A stretch of DNA of 64,000 bases, from the NCBI GenBank assembly GCA_030248065.1, contig JASAMV010006961.1:37685-101684 (forward strand), read 5' to 3'. The position numbers were made by a program, and so were the translations under genes. Of the stretch, positions 56,501 to 64,000 are shown in pieces. Each line of letters opens with the position of its first letter. Positions within the stretch are counted from its first letter, which is position 1. This DNA is from Rhynchonema sp. JSB1_4. Its lineage: Eukaryota; Nematoda; Chromadorea; Monhysterida; Xyalidae. The notes under the pieces are model-generated. The model ran no database searches and was not told where the DNA came from. It worked only from the letters and a program-made list of their open reading frames with translations.

Positions 56501-59500
56501 TCAATTTGCTTCCGATTTGCCGATCGTGTTGTCTAGTGCACAACGCACGTTGCGAACAAGCGGCTTGTGTGTCAGCAGCTCACTGGTAGCGTTGTGATGT
56601 TGCTGAAAAACGTTGTTGTTAGTATCAATATATGAGTTGAGTGGGTAAGGTCGTTAAGTGCTGTTGAAGTGTCCGTCGATGACAAAATATAACTAAAGGC
56701 GAACTACGCTCGATTTCGAAGGCGGCTTGGTGAAAAACGAAAACAAAGAGGAAATTCTCATGCACCATTTTGTATTCTACGGTAGCATCGCCAAAATCAG
56801 CAGCCACGTATGTTTCACTACCCTGCCACCTCCAAAATCGAGCTCGTGTTGGCGTAGTGTCGCTATGCTTATGTGCACATTTTCTTTATTGGTGCTCGAT
56901 TATAGTGTTTGTTCACGTTTTACGATGCCACCAACTAGGGATCGGCGTCGGTCATGTAGACAGACACCAACGCTTTTTTGGAAAGTACCGACACCGACGA
57001 AAAAACACGCCGACGCCGACACCGATAGTTCAAATTTCCCCGACACCGACTTCGATTGTTTTTCGTCGAAAATTTGCAATTTTAGCGCAAAATTTGTACT
57101 TTTAGCGCATCATTGAAATTTAGAGCATTATTCGAGGACATAGAATAATTTTACACAGGGAAATTGCTCATTTCGGAAATTTCCTTGCGCCCTTTTCTGA
57201 GATAACTCAAATTAACAGAAGTTTTTATAGCAGTGGTTTGGTGCCCGGTGTGCTGCTATTCCTGGGGAATGAGCATAAAGTATGGCGCTCAAGTTGTTAA
57301 AATCGCTTTCGCACGCGTACTAGTTGCCCCGAAAAGCTCGAAACTGCTTGGCTGTAAATTTGTTGTCATTTGCAACCGAAAATTTTTTTAATTTCGGCCT
57401 TTTCAATCGCCAGTAGGCCATTTCCTAGCACGCATCGACCAAAATATCGTATTCCTTATGTTGATCTCTCGATATATTTCGTTGTACTAAATAACGAATA
57501 CGAATATACGAACAACAATTGCAAAGATCTCCAGTTGAATACAAAAATTTGCAAACGTTTTCATCTGGGAACGAAAATTTCAGCAAAAATTAGCCTTTTT
57601 GATACTAAGATGCCGTCAAAAAGTTGCATACCGACACCTGATAAAAACCGGCACTTTCGGCCGCCGACACCGACATTAGTAGGGTCGGTACCGACACCGA
57701 CCTTTTTCCGACACCGACGCCGATCCCTACCACCAACCTGCCAACAAGCACGACAGAAGTACTTGAAGCAAGCGAGCTGTCGACAGAAGTACGGTCCGGC
57801 TTGCACCGCGCACGCCTCGCACTGCTGATCCTCGAGGTACGGATCGATCTGGACTTTCTTCGCGAATTTCGGTGTCTTGATTTCGACATAGGCGGCACGG
57901 ACAGCCTTGAAGTACGCATGTTGACTCGTGAAGGTCACACGGCCCGAACCTGTGTGCATTGGCAAGAATGGGTCGAACTGTCTAAAACAGTCATTGGCTG
58001 CAGTCCGTCCAATGCAGTGCTAAATGCGCACGCAGTGATAAGGCGCATGATGACAACGTCCGTGTGTCTGACACAAACAGCAGTGTTTGTTCAACACACG
58101 CGTTTTTATTTGGAGTAAAATTAAAAGGGACTTTATGCAGCGAGGTGGATCGACTATCGAATATAGTATAGTGCATATTTTGTATTAGGAACGAAACAAA
58201 AGTTCCCGCCCGATCGATTCACTATAGAGCGAGTCGACTGTCGAGCAAGTGAGCAACAACAGCACCAACCAATCGGATACTGGTGTCGGTCGGTATCGAT
58301 GCCGGCGTAGACCACTTCGCCGAACAAGTCGTTCATCACCATCGCCAGCAGTTCCGCTGTGATCATGCCTGCAACACATCATCGACAATAGTCAACCTCA
58401 CGTAGGCATCAGAAAGTCTCGGCAATCGATCGCCCATCGGCATGTTTTCTCAAGATATCGTGTGTTACACATTTCGAGATTGAACCTCACTTCTCAAACA
58501 AATTCAGTAGATTTTTACTCGTTACCAACTAAAATGCTCAAAAATGGAGAATGGAACTGCTTTCATGTTGCATAGGATAAGACCACAACAAAAGCACAAT
58601 TTTCATGAAAAAATCGTTGCGGGTACTAAATACAAATTAAAGGGCTCGGGACATAACCGAAGGAAGGATAGCAGGACATATTGTTACATACCGTTGGAAA
58701 GCATTCCGACAGCCTATGTCACGCACAAATTTTAAGTTCCTTGGAGATTCGCTATCTCTTGGTAGAGGGACTTTTCGTTCCAGAAAAAACTGAATTTTTG
58801 CACAAATTGGAACGACCGGTGCAGAAACCCCAAATGCATTGAAGGTCAAGTAACACGTAGATAGGATTACAACAGCTTCGGAATAACTTATCAACACAAC
58901 TTCAGTTGCTCAAACCATTGCTTCATACGGTGAGGGTGCGAAATGTTCCAAAAATCGGCCTTATTTTTCGATAACACAAGTTTGTCCCTAAATTTTGAGG
59001 TCGCGCTTAGTGCTACGGAAATAAGAACGCAATGGGGAAATAGAGCATCGTCGAAAGTACCAGAAAATAAGGTTTTTAAATTTTTTAACTCATGGCTAGC
59101 TCCGTGACAGGCCTAAAAATCCATTAAATTGCCGCTAAATTAGGTGGTTATATTCACCGCCAGAATTGTGACACATAAAGGCCACAGATTGCATCGGATT
59201 CGAAACAAAAAATTGAGAGAAACGTCTGGTTTAACAACCTATTGAGGTCCGAAGACCCTAAGGTCTACAGATCTCTCTTGGTAGCCATACTAATCTGAAT
59301 ATGATATTCAGTTATAAATGCTTATTGTTAACAGCTATTGTAAATGTGACAGCACCAAACAATGTATCTCGGGATTAGCTTTCGAACGATATATAACAAG
59401 CCCCAATAAATTATTACGCTTAAGGGCAGAGGCTAAAAAATTGCTTTTTTGACGATTCTGGAATGAACCGTCACGTCACCATGTGCGATTTCGGAATTTT

Positions 59501-62500
59501 GACCGTTTCTTGTCCACAGTGAGAAATAGTATGGGCATGTTATATATCGTTCGATAGCTACGTTGAAGCTACATCGTTTGAAGATATTAAATGTCCAATA
59601 ATCTTTAACAGTAACGACTTATAGCCAAATATCTTATTCAGGCTGGCATGGCTGCAGCAGCCGGACCATGGAGTTTGAAGTTTTGAAACTTGTCTAGATT
59701 GTTGGACTGTGCGCTTATCTGACTTTCTCGTTTCCAGTGCAATGCAATGCGTGGCTTATTTACATCACATTTCCATCAATGAATGCAACTATGTAGTTTA
59801 GGGGCAATTTTTAGGTCTTTTTTGGCCCGTCACGCCGCTATCAAAGTGTTTCCAAGTTTAAAAACCTTATTTTCTGGTACTTTCGACAATGCTCTGTTTT
59901 TCTGTTGTATTTTCATTTCTGCAACGCAAAGCACGGCCTCAAAATTTAGGGACAAACTTGTGTCCTCGAAAAATATGGCCGATTTTTGGAATGTTTCGCA
60001 CCCTCACCGAGGGAAACAATGGTTTGAGCGACTGAAGTTGTCATGATAAATTATCCAGTAGCTGTTGTAATCCCATCCACGTGTTACTCGACCTTCAACT
60101 CATTTGGGGTTTCTGCACCGGTCGTTTCAAGTTGTGGGAAAATTCACTTTTCTCTGGAACGAAAAGTCCCTCTACCAAGAGATAGCGAATCTCTAAGGAG
60201 CTGAACATTTGTGCGTGATATGTGCTGTCACAGTGCTTTCCAGCGATGTATAACACTGCGCTCTGCTGCCCTTCCTTCGGTTGTGTCCCGAGCCCTTTAA
60301 TATCACAAAAAATCCAAAGGACAGCGCAAGCAAGATGCGTTACCTCTGCATAAAACGCGTGATTTTACCTTAATTTTTGCGCCACTGGCTTTTCAATTAA
60401 ATATGGGTTATCGGGTATCGGCCCCTCCCGTTATTCCGATCCCTAATCTCGTACAAAACAGAAACAATTGCAAACGAAACAGAAATACACCGTGTGCGTG
60501 ACACATGACGTTGTGGCAAGCCAAATGCTCCTAACGATAACCCAGGGGGATAGATTCCGTCCCCAGTTACCCCAGATACGCTCCGAAGTTAACCGTATGG
60601 TCTGTCAAGAGCCAAAAAGTTGTTTATTGCATGTAATTTTACACCATTTTTGTATGTTTGGACCATGTTTTTGAGATTCTGGGATCAAAAACTCCTATTT
60701 ATGCATTTTAAAGGCATAAATCATTTGGGTTGGACTCGAGATAGGTACCCTCCCCCAAACCCTCTAAGGGCTGACATGAGACAAGATAGGTAGTCCTTGG
60801 AGGATCCTCCCCAGCCACAACAGTGCACGTGCACACACAAAATGAAAATCGCAACGAACCATGCAAAGCTCCGACGAACACAGTTTTGTTGATGTCAAGT
60901 TGTGTGGCGTGTGTGACCATGTGCGTGCTGTCCGACACCAACCACGGGATGATTTGTACCTGTCAATCGTTACCTGGTTCACCTTATATTGGAAACTTGA
61001 TAGTTCGAAAATGTTCAAAGCAAAACAATTTGCACTGATGATGCCCGGAGAAAGCACCTGCCGTATCTCTTTGGTGTAGGTTCGCATGGCAGTCAGTTTG
61101 AAGAAATACTCGTTCTCACGACCGAATTGATTCGAACAATCGGCCAGCACGCGGCACACAGAATCGGCGGTATTGAACACCACATAGACGTAGCCACTCG
61201 CTGCAAATGGGGTGGGGTAGTGCTGCCGGTGTTGGCATTACGTGGTGGAGGAGGATGTAACTGGATTTCAGGCAATTGAACCAAATACATTCCTGCAACA
61301 ACTAATGCAGACTTTATGCTCGCTGCGTTGCCTGATCTGCAAAGCGCACTTCGTGTGAAACGGAACACACATGGCCAGGCCAGCACACAGGTACAACAGA
61401 CGCGCTGCTCCAGCCGATAAGGCTGTGCTTTGACCATCAGGCAACGCAGCGAGCATCAAAATTCAATAAATTCAGAGTGTTTTACTATCTACTTTCCACT
61501 ACGTATTCTAATGCACCAACTTTTTCGTTTTCCCGTGGCCGCATGATCAACATTGAGACGACGTTGCGCGCCCGGCCATTCCACGCGACACGCACCGTAA
61601 CGAGAGAACGCCTGTTGTAGTGCATCTGCAAAGCGCACAAACAACAATTCCATATCTGCAAGCTACTTGGCGCATTGCCCACATAAATTCAAATCGGACA
61701 ATTTATCGTCATTCCTCGTGCATTTACAAGACCGTGCGCACGCATTACCTTCAGTGATGTCCCACGGCACGCCGCCAACGAATATCTTGGACGAGTAGAG
61801 GTCGTTGTCGAGCACGCCAACAGCCAGATCGCAATAACCGTTCGACTGTTGCTGCTGCCAGTTGGTGGTGATCGCCGCTGTTGGGGCTGGTTTGTGACGT
61901 GCTACTGGAAGTTGACCTGCAACACGACGCTGTAGACTGTAAACGTGGCATTATGTATGTGCTTGCTTGTTGTTGTTCACGTTTTGCAACTGTTGGCGTC
62001 AGCTGCCGGGCCCCAAAGCTGCTTATTTACAGCCAGTGGTGCAACTGGTCCGGGGGGTGGTGGACATGGATATCTGGAGGGATCCAGCTCGGTAGACATA
62101 GACTCACTACTGTTACATTATAGATAACTGGCTCTTGGCTGGGTATGCCGATTTGGCGGGGGTACTGGTCCAGGGGTCAAAATTAGGGGTTTAAAATAGG
62201 TGAAAATTAGGTTAAAACAAGCCTAAAAAAGGGTAATTTTCTGCATATTAGTAAGAATACGAGAAAATTTGACCCTTAGACCAATGGTGTCGTTGAGAAA
62301 TCGAAATTTTCCCATACCCAGCCCTATTTTCGGGATACCCCCAAAAATCAAAGATTTCCCATACCAGGGGGGTTTCTCCAAAAAATTCCCATACCCGAGG
62401 GGGGGTTCGAAAAAATAACCCCAAAAATCTTCCAAAAGTACCAAAAAGTGGTCTAAAAGTGCTAAGCGATTTTTGCCATTTTTAGGCAAAAAATGGTCAA

Positions 62501-63529
62501 TTTTGGTACTTCTCGGGGTCAAAAAGTCATTTCTTAGGGGTGCTTGCCCCAAAAGTGAAAAAATTTCCCATACCCCATACTCCTGGCCGATTTCCCGTAC
62601 CCCACACCAGGGGGTAACCCCAGCCCCTAACGACACCACTGTTTTAGACCTCAAAATGGCGATTTTGGTACCAAAGTTCTTGGTTGTGGGGTATACATGT
62701 TTTCGGTAGACATATAGGGTGGCCCAAAAGTAGCTATGCTACATTAAGGATGGATGTGTGAGAAACTCATTCATGCGAAAAAGCTTCAAACATACTAAAA
62801 ATTGGGTACCAGGGGATTTCGGACACGGGGAATCCGAAACTGACCTTATATTTTAGTCCGGGCGTTTTGGGGTCGGCAAATAGCCCGTCAAATTTCGGTC
62901 CAAAAATTGGGTCCTGCGATTTCGTGGACGCAAAATGTACTGACCAAAAAATGCGCCATTTTTCGGATTCCCCGTGTCCGAGAACCCAAGTTACCCTTCC
63001 GGCCAATTTGAAGTTTTCAACACGTCATCCTTACCCTATTGTAGCTACCTTTGGACCACCCTGTACAATACATAAGCGGACCAATTTTTGGGGGTGTTAC
63101 CAAATTACCTCCAAAAAACATCACCGTCATTTTTACTATCTTATACTGCGTGTACACGACAACGAACAACCTACTACCAAATTCACTAACCAGACCAGGT
63201 GCATACGGGATCAGACGTGGCCGCGTCACCGCCATAGACATTCAGTGGCGGCAATTCGTTTGCTTGTGCGTAACCTAAATTGGACCACCCGTGCTGTTTG
63301 ATCGACAAATGCGCGCCAAATTCAAAATAAAGAGCACGTTCGTCCAAATTCCGAACCAATGAATGCATCTAGCCTAACCACCACCAGCAGCAGCAGGATT
63401 GATTTGGTGTTGATCCTTGACAGTCAACAATGACAACATTGATTCGGCCACATTCATCAGCGCGTCCTTGCCGTAATCAGCCAGGCTTGATGTCGACGTG
63501 CTGCCGTTGCTTTGGCGCAGCAACTCCAG
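56501..63529 (-). CDS. CPEB1: CPEB1/orb, cytoplasmic polyadenylation element-binding protein (5' part outside the window)
   Basis: CPEB1 binds the UUUUAU element in 3' UTRs and controls poly(A) length and translation of germline and neuronal mRNAs. Nine leftward exons join in phase: 63529-63385, 63274-63191, 61916-61749, 61625-61521, 61200-61058, 60959-60860, 58368-58270, 57949-57738 and 56602-56501. They encode CTWSGQLP, then [14 protein letters not shown] (RNP2 of RRM1), [27 protein letters not shown] (RNP1 of RRM1), [22 protein letters not shown] (RRM2), [38 protein letters not shown], and the ZZ-type zinc-binding domain with [22 protein letters not shown] and a last exon supplying HH and H. 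The stop is TGA 56501-56503. FVGALHG and AGIDTD.H.YPIG mark it as CPEB1-type, not CPEB2-4. The N-terminal regulatory part continues past 63529. Confidence 0.93.
56936..57729. mobile_element. MITE of the TAGGGATCGG family in the last CPEB1 intron
   Basis: TAGGGATCGGCGTCGG at the left faces CCGACGCCGATCCCTA at the right, and the 8-bp TSD CCACCAAC is exact (56928-56935 and 57730-57737). Subterminal GACACCGAC repeats occur on both sides. The right TSD copy is the first eight bases of the intron (GTTGGTGG on the gene strand), so the element sits flush with the donor site. Confidence 0.93.
58640..60305. mobile_element. Foldback element with about 450-bp arms, in a CPEB1 intron
   Basis: AAAGGGCTCGGGACATAACC near 58640 faces GGTTGTGTCCCGAGCCCTTT near 60280. 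The arms also share AGATTCGCTATCTCTTGGTAG, TTTGTCCCTAAATTTTGAGG and AAATAAGGTTTTTAAA with their complements, giving arms of roughly 58640-59095 and 59820-60305. The inner 700 bp is not coding. Exact ends and TSD were not found. Confidence 0.85.
61292..61462. mobile_element. MITE in a CPEB1 intron, GTTGCCTGATC core
   Basis: TTTATGCTCGCTGCGTTGCCTGAT faces ATCAGGCAACGCAGCGAGCAT. The left part CAACAACTAATGCAGA resembles the MITE at 19567. It makes up more than half of the intron between 61200 and 61521. Confidence 0.8.
62034..62641. mobile_element. Probable hAT element in a CPEB1 intron
   Basis: The left tip CAGTGGTGCAACTGG and right tip CCTAACGACACCACTG are inverted hAT-type ends. The flanks TTTACAGC and TTTTAGAC do not match convincingly. 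The interior has TTCCCATACC repeats. Confidence 0.65.
62715..63065. mobile_element. Tc1/mariner-type MITE in a CPEB1 intron
   Basis: TATAGGGTGGCCCAAAAGTAGC faces GCTACCTTTGGACCACCCTGTA. The ends are bounded by TA on both sides, the mariner target duplication. Inside, ATTAAGGATGGATG faces CATCCTTACC, and CGGACACGGGGAATCCGAAA faces TTTTCGGATTCCCCGTGTCCG. Confidence 0.8.
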
Positions 63530-64000
63530 CTAAGAAACAATGTGCAATGAACAAATATGCCATGCCAGTGATGTGGTTGGGGTCCAGTTGCGGGGGGGGC
63601 ACTCCCCTACACACAGCCGGGTAGCTGGCTCGAGCTCACCAAATCTCATACCCCCAAAACCGCCTGCCAGCTAGCTTGAGCCACCCAAAATGGCAAAGAC
63701 GTGTTTCCAAGGATTATTTTTGGCAAAATTTTTTCCAATACCCAAATTCCAAAATTCGCCTGTGGTCTGACCCCCTGACGTAACACGTGTACAATTGGGT
63801 ACACTGGCATAAAGAACAGTTCCTTGTTTTTCATAAAAACGTGTTTTTTTCGGAAAGAACCCTTCTTTTTTAATTTTTTCCTGTCCTCAAGGAGGGACAA
63901 TAGAAAAAAAGACGATTCTAGATAAAGATACGTTCGTGTAGGCCAGTTGTTTCTCGAAGAGTGCTTAACTCCCCGGACACATGTGCTTTACGAGGATTAA
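63530..64000. other. Right edge: CPEB1 intron with transposon remnants
   Basis: CAGTGATGTGGTTGGGG at about 63568 matches the left tip of the hAT element at 27009, and AGCTAGC-type blocks follow as in that family. TACACTGGCATAAAGAACAG near 63802 resembles the TATACTG family. No CPEB1 exon is recognised here, so the next upstream exon lies past the window. Confidence 0.5.

Overview
This is animal nuclear DNA: intron-rich genes with mostly GT-AG introns, separated and invaded by short non-autonomous DNA transposons. The genes are those of an invertebrate (ATR kinase, SMARCE1/BAF57, PPCS, RPL34, CPEB1/orb, and an IR-like ionotropic receptor of a type common in nematodes and other ecdysozoans). 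I cannot name the species. An ecdysozoan, perhaps a nematode without the Caenorhabditis-style TTTCAG acceptor, is a weak guess.

Layout: 511-943 (-) first exon of a type II membrane protein, probably a family 31 glycosyltransferase; 4903-6695 (-) IR-like glutamate receptor with an apparent 1-nt frameshift; 9261-35179 (+) a very large ATR checkpoint kinase gene covering 40% of the window; 35180-37763 a transposon nest; 37764-42537 (+) SMARCE1; 43103-45327 (+) phosphopantothenate-cysteine ligase; 45772-48934 (+) a cytochrome P450 fragment broken by two transposons and lacking its heme-binding half; 49972-51521 (-) ribosomal protein L34; 51522-56500 a second transposon nest; 56501-63529 (-) CPEB1/orb, whose 5' end lies beyond the window. 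The genes are unrelated housekeeping or regulatory genes, not an operon.

The unusual content is the transposon layer. I could delimit many elements by hand from inverted termini and target-site duplications (TSDs). Most have hAT-type features: termini of the CAGTGG/CAGTGTAG kind and 8-bp TSDs. One outer family (CAGTGGTGTAGC) occurs three times, and three different CAGTGTAG families are nested inside it, once within its terminal inverted repeat. A short GC palindrome followed by ATTTTT recurs across families that otherwise differ. Two elements interrupt P450 coding sequence; removing either, keeping one TSD copy, restores the local reading frame. Two others lie exactly on splice sites of ATR and CPEB1. 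No rRNA gene, convincing tRNA gene or CRISPR array is present, and no transposase gene was recognised.
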